Assembly: GCF_000245755.1 (NCBI RefSeq) | Contig: NZ_JH601088.1 | Span: 1,751,760-1,815,759 of the forward strand | Length of the DNA: 64,000 bases | Source: Helcococcus kunzii ATCC 51366 | Lineage (GTDB): Bacteria; Bacillota; Clostridia; Tissierellales; Peptoniphilaceae | Reading direction: 5' to 3' | Shown here: piece by piece, positions 8,576 to 18,415 of the stretch | Layout of the letters: every line of letters starts with the position of its first letter | Position numbering within the stretch: position 1 is the first letter of the stretch | The notes under the pieces: model-generated | What the model was told of the DNA's origin: nothing | What the model saw: the letters and a program-made list of their open reading frames with translations, nothing else | Database searches by the model: none | Translations under genes and position numbers: made by a program

Positions 8576-11158
8576 TTAGTTTTCATATACCTTTATAGAT
8601 ACAAAATCATAAGGTTTAATCGTCTCTTGGTCTTCCACAACTTCTTCTACAGCATTCACAAACTCATATTTATTGTTAAGTTTTAAATTTTTTAATGGTA
8701 TTTCTTTTGAGGTTGGATTATTTAATCTTATAATAACAGCATCGTCATAATAAGAATTATATATTGCATTAACGTAAAATCCTTCTAAATTTAGTAATGA
8801 ATTTTCTCTTTCATTAATGCTATCCACTCCTTTTATATGAAGTCTATTATCTAATCTATTTATGAAATAATTTATATCTTGTAATTGATAAAAAATAGAT
8901 CTGCTGTAAATTTTTTTAGCTAAATTATAGACGTTATTTTCATTAAAACTATCAACAAACAATATATTAAATTCAAAATTATGATTACCTAATTCTTCAG
9001 CTTTAGGTGTACTTAACATTACATGACCTTTCACTGTAGTATTTCCAGATGCTCTCCCTAGTCTCCATTCTAGGTCAGGTTTTCCAAGTTCACTTGTTGT
9101 ACTTAAACATGTTAAATATATATATTCATCGCTATTTTCATACTCATACATACTATCTGAAAATATAGTAATTGCACAATTTTTATCTTCTTTAGAAACT
9201 GATTTATGAAAATTAAATATATTCACCGGTTTTTCTTGGTATTTTTTCTCCCAATTTGTATCAATTTCAACATTTTCATTTTTATAAAATCCATTTTGTA
9301 TTTGAGCTATAGATAAATTATTTAATATATCCGAATTTATTCTTATCCTTAGTCTATGAGATTTTATTGTATTATTTACTTTTAGTTTACATTTTATTAA
9401 ATTACTATCTTTTTCAATACTAACTTTCATTTCGTATGAAAATTTTCTAGCCTCCGAAGTAATTTCCTTTCTATCGCTTAGTTCGTAAGGTAGTAAAGTT
9501 TCACCCTTAATTACTAAAGCCTCTTCAAATTTAGATGTCAGTTTGTAATGAGCGTTGAATGGTAATTCTATTTCGGAATCATTAGTAACTGGAGAATAAT
9601 CATAAGTATCACCATCATTTCCAGAATCGACTAAACTAATAAAATTATCTATCTTTTTATCATCTTTCATATATATAAGTTTATTGTTTTCAAATATGAT
9701 CTTAAAGTCATTATTTTCAATCGAATTACCAGCTATTTCCTTCAAACTTGGCATCTCCGTTTCCGATTCAATAACTTTAAGAATTTTATATCCAAAAGAT
9801 GGTATTTTAACTTTAACCTTAAGTGTCAAAATGTAGTATGGATCGTCAGTAAAATATATCTTTTCAAATTCATTATAAGTATTTTCCTTAGGAGGAATAT
9901 ATTCTTCTTCTATTATAAAACTTTCTTCCACATTTAGAATTTCAATATTTTTTGACCTAGTTAATATTTCTATTTCTTTGTAACCATAAAAATCTGACAA
10001 TTCTGTATTCATTAATAAAATTTTATCTTTACCTAGACTTAAACTTAAAGCAATTTTTCTTAATATAGTATTTGTTATTCCATCTGCAATTTCTAATGAT
10101 TCTTTATATCTATGGATTATATCCTCAGCCGCATCGTCAGATACGCATCCGCCTATAGCATCGTGTGCTTGTGACTCTAATACTTTTTTCCATGCTTTTA
10201 TTACTAATTTATCGCTTAATAAAATACCTAACTTTTTTGCCATCACCATAAGAGGTTCTGTTTCATAAATTAATTTATCCTCTATTACTTTATTTAAGTA
10301 TTTTATAGTTTGTCTTACAGAACCAATAGTTCTGTGAACTCTTGCATATTTTGGAACACGAAAATCTCCATAATATTCTTTAAATACACCATCGTTTATT
10401 ATTGTATTTGAAAAAGACTCGTAATCATCAAGATTAAATTTATATTCCGGAACTTTTTCATTTAAAATCTCAATTGTTTCTAAGATTTTAGAGTTAATTC
10501 CATGCTGATCATTGCCTGACGGTATTAGGATATTATTTAATTCATTGTTATAGTTAACTGATTCAATTATCTTAAGTAACTTATCATTAATATATTCATC
10601 AGAACTATTTAATCCAAAACCTGCAGCATAACTGCTAGTAATATTAATCGTCAGAATTTTCTTGTCACCAAGTCCCTTCCAATAAAAATATGGAGTTCCA
10701 GTTTTTTCTAAATCTATACCTCTCCAAAAAATAATCTTATCTAAACCCATATGCTTTATTATAGTTGGCATTTGGGCATTAAACCCAAAAGTATCTGGTA
10801 AATATGCTATTTTCATTTTTTTCCCATATTTTGAAGTTTCTATATCTCCTATCATCGCATTTCTAAACATTGATTCTTCATGAGGAATAATAGCATCAAA
10901 TTGAGTAAACCAAGGTCCCAAAAATAATTGATTATTAGAAACTAACTCTCTAATTAAATCCATCTTTTCCGGATATAACTCTATATAGTCATCAACAATT
11001 GAAATTTGTCCATCTAAAACAAATTTTAAATCAGGATTATTTTTTAATTCTTCCAAAATTTCAGAAAATATCAAATCGCTTAATACTAATGAATCTTGTG
11101 TCGAAAAAAACCACTCCCTATCCCAATGAGTATGATGTACTATACTAATATTAATCAT
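8576..11158 (-). CDS. GH38 alpha-mannosidase (MngB-like)
   Basis: This cytoplasmic enzyme should cleave alpha-mannosides, probably after phosphotransferase import. It has 860 residues, the usual size. The GH38 zinc site is seen in HHTHWDREW (residues 8-16), and the nucleophile region in PDTFGFNAQMP (Asp122). A helical middle domain contains the conserved SQAHDAIGG block, and long beta-rich C-terminal domains follow. It is the last gene of a PTS operon whose transporter genes adjoin it directly (1 nt from IIC). E. coli MngB hydrolyses 6-phospho-mannosyl-glycerate and sits next to a similar PTS. Host-derived mannobiose-type glycans are an equal possibility, so I leave the substrate open. Confidence 0.9.
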   Translation of the reverse strand: MINISIVHHTHWDREWFFSTQDSLVLSDLIFSEILEELKNNPDLKFVLDGQISIVDDYIELYPEKMDLIRELVSNNQLFLGPWFTQFDAIIPHEESMFRNAMIGDIETSKYGKKMKIAYLPDTFGFNAQMPTIIKHMGLDKIIFWRGIDLEKTGTPYFYWKGLGDKKILTINITSSYAAGFGLNSSDEYINDKLLKIIESVNYNNELNNILIPSGNDQHGINSKILETIEILNEKVPEYKFNLDDYESFSNTIINDGVFKEYYGDFRVPKYARVHRTIGSVRQTIKYLNKVIEDKLIYETEPLMVMAKKLGILLSDKLVIKAWKKVLESQAHDAIGGCVSDDAAEDIIHRYKESLEIADGITNTILRKIALSLSLGKDKILLMNTELSDFYGYKEIEILTRSKNIEILNVEESFIIEEEYIPPKENTYNEFEKIYFTDDPYYILTLKVKVKIPSFGYKILKVIESETEMPSLKEIAGNSIENNDFKIIFENNKLIYMKDDKKIDNFISLVDSGNDGDTYDYSPVTNDSEIELPFNAHYKLTSKFEEALVIKGETLLPYELSDRKEITSEARKFSYEMKVSIEKDSNLIKCKLKVNNTIKSHRLRIRINSDILNNLSIAQIQNGFYKNENVEIDTNWEKKYQEKPVNIFNFHKSVSKEDKNCAITIFSDSMYEYENSDEYIYLTCLSTTSELGKPDLEWRLGRASGNTTVKGHVMLSTPKAEELGNHNFEFNILFVDSFNENNVYNLAKKIYSRSIFYQLQDINYFINRLDNRLHIKGVDSINERENSLLNLEGFYVNAIYNSYYDDAVIIRLNNPTSKEIPLKNLKLNNKYEFVNAVEEVVEDQETIKPYDFVSIKVYEN

Positions 11159-12187
11159 TTAGTCTTCCTTTCTTTTTCTCCTCATCTTTATAAAATTCAC
11201 CATTATTGCTGTTACTATTGAACCAACAATGATTGCCACTATATATAAAATAGGACTATTAGTAAATGGAATTGCTAACATCGTTGATAATGAAGTTTTA
11301 TGAACAACCCCAAATACCGCAGTTAACGCACATGTTGTTATTGTGCCTGTTATAATTGAAGGAATGACAGAAATTGGATCAGCTACAGCAAACGGAATTG
11401 CCCCCTCTGAAATTCCTGCTATACCCATAACTAAAGCTGTTCTTCCATTTTGTATCTCTTCATCGCTATATAATTTTTTTGCAAAAATAGTTGCTAATGC
11501 CATACCTAAAGGAGGTATTGAAATTGCAGCAAGCATATATGTGCTTATTGTATATATTCCTTCAGCAAAACAAGCCAATCCAAACGTTGCCGCTATTTTA
11601 TTTATTGGCCCACCCATATCAATAGCCATCATGGCACCTAGGATAGCTGCTAAAATAATAGCATTACTATCTTGCATTCCATATAAGAAATCTGTTAAAT
11701 ACTTTTGCATGGATGCAATAGGCGTACCAATTAAATATATTAGACATAATCCTATGATTAATGTTGCAAAAACAGGAATTATGATAACAGTCTTTAAAGC
11801 TTGAAGGTTTAGCGGTAATTTAACTTTAACTTTTAAAAATTGTACAAAATAACCTGTTAATACCCCCATTAACATACCACCTAGAAAACCTGTCCCCATT
11901 TGATGAGCAACTGTTCCTACAATAAAAGCAGGAATAAGCCCCGGCTTATCAGCAATTGAATAACTTATATATGCTGCTATAACAGCTGTAATTAAAGACA
12001 GCCCTGAAGAACCAAGCATAGTAATCGCACCTGCAATAGTAGAAGAACCTTGCTCCCAAGCTTCTTGTCCACCTATAATTACTCCTATTGATGTTAATAA
12101 TCCCGCAGCTGTAACTAGTGGCATCATGTAAGATACACCAGTCATAAAATGTCTTGCCAATGTTCTTGTGTTTTCCTTAAATTTCAT
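11159..12187 (-). CDS. PTS fructose/mannosylglycerate-type IIC permease
   Basis: This integral membrane protein forms the sugar channel of a fructose-family PTS. The 342 residues contain about nine hydrophobic segments, and the family signature ISEGAIPFAVADP is visible in the C-terminal half. It is made as a separate subunit, with IIB and IIA encoded immediately upstream. The stop codon is directly adjacent to the GH38 start. The fructose-family PTS next to a GH38 enzyme mirrors the mannosylglycerate system of enterobacteria, where all three domains are in one MngA protein. Confidence 0.9.
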   Translation of the reverse strand: MKFKENTRTLARHFMTGVSYMMPLVTAAGLLTSIGVIIGGQEAWEQGSSTIAGAITMLGSSGLSLITAVIAAYISYSIADKPGLIPAFIVGTVAHQMGTGFLGGMLMGVLTGYFVQFLKVKVKLPLNLQALKTVIIIPVFATLIIGLCLIYLIGTPIASMQKYLTDFLYGMQDSNAIILAAILGAMMAIDMGGPINKIAATFGLACFAEGIYTISTYMLAAISIPPLGMALATIFAKKLYSDEEIQNGRTALVMGIAGISEGAIPFAVADPISVIPSIITGTITTCALTAVFGVVHKTSLSTMLAIPFTNSPILYIVAIIVGSIVTAIMVNFIKMRRKRKED

Positions 12188-12195
12188 AATATCAC

Positions 12196-12513
12196 CTACT
12201 TTTTAACTAAATTAATCGCATCTTTTATTACTTTATCAGCGTTGGATACTACTTCAGAAGTTCCTACTACTAGCTTAGGTTTATTTTCAAATCTATCTTC
12301 ACCTTCAATTTTAGTATCAATCGCCAAAATCACCACATCTGCTTCCTCTATTTCATTATCGGTCAATTTATTTTCAGTCCCCATGCTACTTTGTGTTTCT
12401 ACTTTTATTGAATAACCTATTTTTTCTGCAGATTTTTTCAAATTTGCTGCGCTCATAAATGTATGAGCTATTCCTGTTATACATGCAGTAACTGCAACAA
12501 TTTTTTTATTCAT
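12196..12513 (-). CDS. PTS fructose-type IIB component
   Basis: IIB passes phosphate from IIA to the incoming sugar. At 105 residues it is a single IIB domain; the phospho-accepting cysteine is Cys11 in VTACITGIAHTFMSA, a textbook fructose-IIB signature. It lies 9 nt upstream of the IIC gene start and 9 nt after the IIA gene. Confidence 0.93.
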   Translation of the reverse strand: MNKKIVAVTACITGIAHTFMSAANLKKSAEKIGYSIKVETQSSMGTENKLTDNEIEEADVVILAIDTKIEGEDRFENKPKLVVGTSEVVSNADKVIKDAINLVKK

Positions 12514-12522
12514 TGCTTCCTC

Positions 12523-12966
12523 CTATAATATTTTTAATATTTCTTCACTTGTATTTGATTTTAGTAAATCCGAGATAAATTCATCATCTACAAGTCTTTC
12601 TGCAATTTTTGACAACATTCTTAAATGATTTTGATTCGCATTTTTTTCAGGCACAGAAATCAAAAATATAATATTAACATCTCCGCTGTCGATTGACTCC
12701 CACTTAATAGCTTTATCAAGCTTTAAAATCGTTAAATTTGTTTCATTAACTACATTAGATTTTGCATGAGGTATTGCTACCCCTTTACCAAAACCTGTCG
12801 GACCAACCTCTTCCCTTCTATAAACTTCTTTAATAAATTCATCTATATCCGTAATTACTTTATTTGTATATAAATGATTCGCTAAAAAATATAGAGCATC
12901 CTTTTTATCAGTTATTTCATCTGAAAATATAATATCCTTTTTGTCTACCAATTCTTTAATACTCAC
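12523..12966 (-). CDS. PTS fructose/mannitol-type IIA component
   Basis: IIA takes phosphate from HPr. The 147-residue protein has the active-site histidine in GVAIPHAKS (His67) after the conserved REEVGPTGFGKG segment. It begins one base after the ROK kinase stop and belongs to the same operon. Confidence 0.93.
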   Translation of the reverse strand: MSIKELVDKKDIIFSDEITDKKDALYFLANHLYTNKVITDIDEFIKEVYRREEVGPTGFGKGVAIPHAKSNVVNETNLTILKLDKAIKWESIDSGDVNIIFLISVPEKNANQNHLRMLSKIAERLVDDEFISDLLKSNTSEEILKIL

Positions 12967-12967
12967 T

Positions 12968-13858
12968 TTACCCCCTCTCTTTCATTCTATATAAACCATA
13001 CATAATAGCCTTTGAGGTGTCGTTATTTATTTTTAATTTTTTCTTATATTTATCCATTAAAAGTAAATTCATTCCTTTTTCAAAGTACTTATAGCTTTTA
13101 ACAATTTGTCCAGCCAAAACTATTTCATCAGGATTATAATCTTCTAAATATTTATTTAAAATCTCAGATAAAATTTTTCCAAATTCAAAAAAAGTTTTCA
13201 AAGCATTTTCATCATTCATTTCAGCAAGATTATACAATTCTTTTGAAGACCTTACACTTAAACCATTTTTTTTAGATAAATCTACTATACCTCTATTAGA
13301 AATTAAATCGTCAATAATTTTCCCTCGAAACACTTCATCATACAACATTCCATTTTTTGGTATATTATATTTTCCTTTAAATATTTCGCCTTTGGATATG
13401 AAAGTTGAACCAAAACCTGTTCCAATTGTAAAATAAGCACCTTTCTCTACTTTATTTTTAAAATAATTCCCATACGCAAATGCTACAGCATCATTTATTA
13501 GTTTTATTTTTGTATTAGTATATTTATATTTATTTTTTTCGGCTAGGGCACTTCTTAATATCTCTATAAAATTTAATCCATACAAAGACGCATATTTGTT
13601 AAGCCCTCTTATTTTACAAATTCCCTTTTTATAATCAAAAGGACCTGGGAAAGCCATAAGAATATAGTCAACTTTATTTATAGATTCATCTTCTGTTAAG
13701 CTTTCTATTATATTTCTAAAGTTATCTATAATAACACTTTTCGATTCTTCAGATTTTGATTCATATTCTTTGTAATTATCAAAATCAACACGATTATCTT
13801 TAATTAATTTTCCTTTTATATAGGTTCCACCTACATCTAAATATACTGATACATCCAT
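12968..13858 (-). CDS. ROK-family sugar kinase
   Basis: ROK proteins are cytoplasmic sugar kinases or repressors; this one lacks a DNA-binding domain, so a kinase is favoured. The ATP-binding motif YLDVGGTYIKG opens the protein, and the sugar-site sequence INDAVAFAYGN plus TIGTGFGS lie in the middle. I do not see the usual ROK zinc cluster (CXCGXXGC). Placed between an isomerase-like gene and PTS genes, it probably phosphorylates the unphosphorylated sugar freed by GH38 cleavage, such as mannose. This role is an inference. Confidence 0.85.
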   Translation of the reverse strand: MDVSVYLDVGGTYIKGKLIKDNRVDFDNYKEYESKSEESKSVIIDNFRNIIESLTEDESINKVDYILMAFPGPFDYKKGICKIRGLNKYASLYGLNFIEILRSALAEKNKYKYTNTKIKLINDAVAFAYGNYFKNKVEKGAYFTIGTGFGSTFISKGEIFKGKYNIPKNGMLYDEVFRGKIIDDLISNRGIVDLSKKNGLSVRSSKELYNLAEMNDENALKTFFEFGKILSEILNKYLEDYNPDEIVLAGQIVKSYKYFEKGMNLLLMDKYKKKLKINNDTSKAIMYGLYRMKERG

Positions 13859-13862
13859 ATTC

Positions 13863-15551
13863 TCACCTTATAAATGCCTTTATTACTTTTACTTGTTCAT
13901 TATTTTCTGCTTTTAATATATATTTTTTTATCTTTTCAGGAATAATAAAAGTTTCTCCATAAAATATTCTAAAATCATCAAAACTTTTATCTAGAGATTT
14001 AATAACAATTGAAGAACCTTCTACTAAATTAAGCATATTTACACTATCATGTGTGCTTTGAATTATTTCATTAGAAAAAGTTAGCCTTCTAGTTTCTATA
14101 TCTTCTGAAGAATATAATCCTGTTTTTTCTTCAACATATTCATCATTTTTTTCTATAATCTCTATATTGTTAAAAAATTCTTTCTTTACAAAATCTTTAT
14201 CATAATTAATGTTTATCACATTCTTACCATGATGAAGTGATATAGGCCTTGGCTTTCCGTTTAAGTCTAACCTATCCCAATCCCACAGCTTAAATGTAAA
14301 TCTGTTAGGAGTAGAGCTTATTTCTAAAACAACTGTATCTTTTCCACTTGAGTGTATTGTCCCAGCTGGTATAGAAATATGATCATGTGTTTTAACTGGG
14401 AAATTATTTATAAATTTTGCATCATCAAATTTATTTGTTTTTTGAGATTCTTTCAGTTTATTTACTAATTCGCTCTTCTGAACTCCATTTTTTACACCTA
14501 AATACACACTTGAATTTTTATCTGCATGAAAAATATAATAACTTTCATTTTGAGTGTATTTTGCTCCAAATTTTCTATATGCATAGTCAATATCTGGATG
14601 AACTTGTAAACTTAAATTTTGTCCATTCATAGTGTCCAAGAAATCAAACCTTATTGGAAAATCACTGCCATATTTGCCAAAGACTTTAATTCCTAATAGT
14701 TCCTTTGGAAACATAAAAACTAAATTTTGAGCTGGTATTTCAATTTCAGCATTATTTAATTTCGCTATGATGCTATTTTCTTCTGGCACACCATCAAATC
14801 CCCATGCTAAATTAACTTCATGATAGTCCAAGTTAAATTGTTTTTTAATCCAATCTCCTCCCCAAACTCCAGGTGCAAAAAATGGAACTAATCTAAATGG
14901 AGATTTTGTAAATTCTAATAATATTTTTTTATAATCACTAATATCTACCATATTTGGTGTAAATTCGTCTGATGAATCAATATAGTAATCAAATTTTTCC
15001 AGCTTGTTCTTTTTAATATAATCTGCTGCTGGCCACTCAAAATAATACGATCTTTTTATTTTTTCATCAAAAGATAAATTTTTAGAACTTTTCCAATTGT
15101 TCATATCTTTCTTATATCTTTTCTGAATTTCCCATCTAGTGACATCAATATAAAAGTTTAATTCGCAATCTACAATTTCACTTGCTAGTATCCCTATAAA
15201 TATTGTCTTATCATTAAATAAAGTATTACTTAGGTTTTCTCTATCTAACAATTCTTCAAATTCAATATGAGAAAATCTTCCGAAGACTTTATCATCTGTT
15301 AAATCTGGTTTAATTTTATTTTCTATAACTTCAGTTGAATAAAAAAATTCATCAGTATCTACTATTGTCCAGTCATTAAATTTTCTAGATAGTTCCCTTA
15401 TCCATGTAGACTTCATTACTCCAGGATAAATTTCGAATGATATATATTTAATTGAATTACTCATATCATATATATATCTTATTACGTTTTCATATCCAGT
15501 AATTATTTTTATACTATCTTTTATTTTTAAATATGGTCTTTCTCTATACAT
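13863..15551 (-). CDS. Class I mannose-6-phosphate isomerase fused to an N-terminal kinase-like domain
   Basis: The C-terminal part (about residues 210-562) has class I phosphomannose isomerase features: LSLQVHPDIDYAYRKFG (zinc ligands), ESYYIFHAD, IPAGTIHSSGK and the FTFKLWDWDR block. The first about 200 residues are extra; they contain ISFEIYPGVMKSTW, which resembles a degraded P-loop, and a nucleotide-kinase-like pattern (TVDTDEFF). I know similar long isomerases in Firmicutes sugar operons but not the domain's role. It is the first gene of the mannoside operon, with a strong AAGGAG site. A second, short ManA is encoded at 16572. Confidence 0.8.
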   Translation of the reverse strand: MYRERPYLKIKDSIKIITGYENVIRYIYDMSNSIKYISFEIYPGVMKSTWIRELSRKFNDWTIVDTDEFFYSTEVIENKIKPDLTDDKVFGRFSHIEFEELLDRENLSNTLFNDKTIFIGILASEIVDCELNFYIDVTRWEIQKRYKKDMNNWKSSKNLSFDEKIKRSYYFEWPAADYIKKNKLEKFDYYIDSSDEFTPNMVDISDYKKILLEFTKSPFRLVPFFAPGVWGGDWIKKQFNLDYHEVNLAWGFDGVPEENSIIAKLNNAEIEIPAQNLVFMFPKELLGIKVFGKYGSDFPIRFDFLDTMNGQNLSLQVHPDIDYAYRKFGAKYTQNESYYIFHADKNSSVYLGVKNGVQKSELVNKLKESQKTNKFDDAKFINNFPVKTHDHISIPAGTIHSSGKDTVVLEISSTPNRFTFKLWDWDRLDLNGKPRPISLHHGKNVININYDKDFVKKEFFNNIEIIEKNDEYVEEKTGLYSSEDIETRRLTFSNEIIQSTHDSVNMLNLVEGSSIVIKSLDKSFDDFRIFYGETFIIPEKIKKYILKAENNEQVKVIKAFIR

Positions 15552-15574
15552 ATCAACTCCTTGTTATATTGTTA

Positions 15575-15596
15575 TATTAATATTATAATATTAATA
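15575..15596. promoter_or_regulatory. Palindromic operator before the mannoside operon
   Basis: A perfect 22-bp palindrome centred between 15585 and 15586 (core TTAATATTATAATATTAA) lies 24 bp ahead of the isomerase-like gene. It contains a TATAAT-like centre, so a bound repressor would cover the promoter. It is a candidate GntR-type site. Confidence 0.5.
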
Positions 15597-15694
15597 ACCA
15601 TTTTTCAATCAAGATATTGTATATATCAACACTTGTATTTCCAATACTTTGAAGCGATTGTATTATCATCTTTTATTGAATCAAATATGAAAAT

Positions 15695-15714
15695 ATAATA
15701 CAATATTGTATTAT
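15695..15714. promoter_or_regulatory. Palindromic operator before the GntR gene
   Basis: ATAATACAATATTGTATTAT is a perfect 20-bp palindrome ending 19 bp before the regulator's start codon. A similar ATTGTATTATC half-site occurs at 15657-15667. It suggests autoregulation. Confidence 0.5.
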
Positions 15715-15733
15715 TAATATGAAAGGAAAAAAT

Positions 15734-16456
15734 ATGTTTAATAATAAAGAACCATTATACATTCAAGTTGCTAACGATATCCGTATGAATATTATTACCC
15801 AAAAATGGCCAGCAGGATTCAAATTACCTACTGAAAAAACATTGTGTGAAATCTATCATGTAAGTAGAATTACGGTTCGAAGATCAATCGACGAATTAAT
15901 AAGAGAAAATTTAATTGAAAGGAAAAAATCTAAAGGGGCTTATGTAAAAACATTTACTGAACCAAAATATGAATTTTACACATTAGTAAAAAGTTTTAAC
16001 AGAGAGATGATTGAAATTGGAGAAAAACCAATCACTAAAGTTCTTGATTTAGATGTAGTTACAGCAGATCATGAAATTGCAAATTATTTAAAAATCAAAC
16101 CTGGAGAGAAGGTAATTAGATTAAATAGATTAAGAGGGAAAAAAGATAAATATTTTGCTTACTTTGAAACTTATCTAAGTTATAATGCTAAATTATTTGA
16201 AAGTCTAATTAACTATGAAGATTCTTTATATGAAAAATTAAAAGAACATAATATAAATTTAGTAAACAATAGAGAAATAGTAGAAGCTTTACTTCCAGTA
16301 AAATCTCTCTGCACACTATTAAACATTAATAAATCAACACCAATACTTAAGAGAACAAGATTTTGTGAAGATCCAGTAAAAGACTTTAATGAGTATACTA
16401 AATGTTACTATATAGGCACTGAGTATAAGTACTATGTTGATTTTTATAAAAAATGA
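15734..16456 (+). CDS. GntR/HutC-family (UTRA) sugar-operon repressor
   Basis: The N-terminal winged helix (PLYIQVANDIRMNII ... KLPTEKTLCEIYHVSRITVRRSIDEL) and the C-terminal UTRA ligand domain (KVLDLDVVTADHEIANYLKIKPGEKV) define the family, which includes MngR. I place the start at 15734 because AAAGG lies 7 nt before it; an upstream in-frame ATG at 15719 has no such site. It is divergent from the mannoside operon and flanked by palindromes, so it most likely represses that operon and itself until a phosphorylated mannoside binds. Confidence 0.9.
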   Translation: MFNNKEPLYIQVANDIRMNIITQKWPAGFKLPTEKTLCEIYHVSRITVRRSIDELIRENLIERKKSKGAYVKTFTEPKYEFYTLVKSFNREMIEIGEKPITKVLDLDVVTADHEIANYLKIKPGEKVIRLNRLRGKKDKYFAYFETYLSYNAKLFESLINYEDSLYEKLKEHNINLVNNREIVEALLPVKSLCTLLNINKSTPILKRTRFCEDPVKDFNEYTKCYYIGTEYKYYVDFYKK

Positions 16457-16571
16457 TATTTAGATTTTTTTTATTCTTAAATCTAATTTAACAATTATTT
16501 TTTATAAAAAAGTTTCTAGATTAATTTTACAATCCAAGATATAATAATATTAACTACATATAGGAGGCGAA

Positions 16572-17528
16572 ATGGAAATATTAAAATTAAAACCAGCTAC
16601 TAAAGATTATCTTTGGGGCGGTACAAGATTAAAAGAAAAATATAACAAAACCAGTGATGAAGACATATTAGCCGAAACATGGGAACTTTCTGCACATAAA
16701 GATGGGGAATCTTTAATCACAAATGGAGAATTTGAGGGCAAAAAGTTCGGAGAATATTATAGAGAAAAAGGCAATTCAATTGTTGGAAAAAACTATGACA
16801 AAGATAGATTTCCAATTTTGATTAAATTTATTGACGCTTTGAAACCACTTTCTATTCAAGTGCATCCATCTGATGAATATGGTCTTAAGAATGAAAATGA
16901 CTATGGGAAAACTGAAATGTGGTACGTGCTTGAAGCTGACGAAGGCGCTTCACTATATTATGGATTTAATAAGGAAGTTACTAAAGAAGAATATAAGCAA
17001 GCCATCGAAGACGGTACGCTTGAAGACATTTTGAATAAAGTGTTTGTTAAACCAGGAGATGTTTTATTTATTGAATCTGGTACTGTTCACGCGATTGGCG
17101 CAGGAATAGTTATCTGTGAAATCCAACAAAACAGCAATGTTACTTACAGAGTTTATGATTATAAGAGAAAAGACAAAGATGGAAACGAAAGAGATTTACA
17201 CATTGATAAAGCGCTTGAAGTTTCAAATTTAGTTCCTAATAAAGAATATTCTTTCGAAAATGAGAATGACATAAATGCAAACTTAAAGAGACTTGCAAAA
17301 TCTGAATATTTTGATGTCTTCTCTGGAGAATTAAACGGTAGCGAAGAACTAAAAATCACAGAAGAAAGTTTCCAATCAATAATCATTGTCGAAGGTGAAG
17401 GAAACATTCAAACCGACGAAGAAACAATAGAATTCAAAAAAGGCGACTCATTATTTTTACCTGCTCAAAACGGCAGCTATAAATTAAATGGTGAAGCAAG
17501 ATTTGTACTTTCAACATTACCATTATAA
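16572..17528 (+). CDS. manA: Mannose-6-phosphate isomerase, short class I
   Basis: It interconverts mannose-6-phosphate and fructose-6-phosphate. The 318-residue length is that of the Firmicutes ManA. Zinc-site and catalytic motifs are visible: LSIQVHPSDEYG, KTEMWYVLEA, ESGTVHAIGAGIVICEIQQNSNVTYRVYDY. A TAGGAGG site precedes the ATG, with a TATAAT-like box around 16537. It is transcribed away from the mannoside operon and ends at a strong terminator. It complements the longer fused isomerase at 13863. Confidence 0.95.
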   Translation: MEILKLKPATKDYLWGGTRLKEKYNKTSDEDILAETWELSAHKDGESLITNGEFEGKKFGEYYREKGNSIVGKNYDKDRFPILIKFIDALKPLSIQVHPSDEYGLKNENDYGKTEMWYVLEADEGASLYYGFNKEVTKEEYKQAIEDGTLEDILNKVFVKPGDVLFIESGTVHAIGAGIVICEIQQNSNVTYRVYDYKRKDKDGNERDLHIDKALEVSNLVPNKEYSFENENDINANLKRLAKSEYFDVFSGELNGSEELKITEESFQSIIIVEGEGNIQTDEETIEFKKGDSLFLPAQNGSYKLNGEARFVLSTLPL

Positions 17529-17542
17529 TATGCAAAATATTT

Positions 17543-17583
17543 AAAAAGACCTAAAATCTCAGTTGAGTTTTAGGTCTTTTTTA
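17543..17583 (+). terminator. Terminator of manA (bidirectional)
   Basis: AAAAGACCTAAAA pairs with TTTTAGGTCTTTT around a short loop, followed by TTTTTT. On the other strand it can also end the operon that stops at 17597. Confidence 0.93.
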
Positions 17584-17596
17584 CTATTTTGTTATT

Positions 17597-18403
17597 TTAA
17601 TTTAAATCTCTATAAGTTATTAATTCTACGTTATTTTCATTTAACAAATTAATTAACTTTTCTGAGGTGGCCATCTCTAAATCTTTTGCTCTAATCAATG
17701 AATATGTAGATAATTTTAGCAACTTATCATCAATGTATCCACAATGACATATTAATACTGCTAAATCATTTGTTAACATATCTGGAACTTCTTTTATTAC
17801 ATTTTCTTCTACATCCGTAACTAATTGATCTTCTACTTTAAACAAAGGTTTAATATTCCAATCTCCAGGTACATGATAAAAATTATTTTTCTCCAAAATA
17901 TCCATACTAAATTTTAAATCATATTCTTTTGCTATTTTTCTGAAAGATCTGATTGTTACTGGTGTAACTAATGAATGAGGATGAATATATTCAGGCTTTC
18001 TACCTACGAGTTTGATAAATTTCTCTACTTGATTTTTCATTTCAGTATATACTTCCTCAAACTTATAAGGTTCTTCTTCGAAATCTATTTGAGTTTTTTC
18101 ATTATTACTATCTTTTATTATTCCCTTTTTAAATCTTTCTACTGAAGAAATAAATTTACCATTTTTATCAACCAAACTAGGAATATTCTTTGGATCACTA
18201 ACTGGATATCCAGCTACTAAATTTATATCTAATCCAAAACAACATTCTGGATAATTTTTTATTTGTGAGGCCGCAAATTCTGAAGCTTCTGTATTTACGA
18301 ATAATCCCGTGTTCCTCACCAAACCATTTCTTATAGCTTTCAAAATACCTAAAGTAACACCTTCTGTTATACCAAAATCATCTGACTGAAATAATAATTT
18401 CAA
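17597..18403 (-). CDS. ChbG/YdjC-like carbohydrate deacetylase
   Basis: Members remove acetyl groups from N-acetylated di- and oligosaccharides such as diacetylchitobiose. The 268-residue protein has the metal-binding FQSDDFGIT motif, the HPHSLVTP histidines and the late VLICHCGYIDD block. It is the last gene of the mannose-family PTS operon, 13 nt after IID. This suggests the transporter carries an N-acetylated sugar, for example chitobiose from N-glycan cores; the sugar is inferred. Confidence 0.85.
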   Translation of the reverse strand: MKLLFQSDDFGITEGVTLGILKAIRNGLVRNTGLFVNTEASEFAASQIKNYPECCFGLDINLVAGYPVSDPKNIPSLVDKNGKFISSVERFKKGIIKDSNNEKTQIDFEEEPYKFEEVYTEMKNQVEKFIKLVGRKPEYIHPHSLVTPVTIRSFRKIAKEYDLKFSMDILEKNNFYHVPGDWNIKPLFKVEDQLVTDVEENVIKEVPDMLTNDLAVLICHCGYIDDKLLKLSTYSLIRAKDLEMATSEKLINLLNENNVELITYRDLN

Positions 18404-18415
18404 AATTACCTCCTA

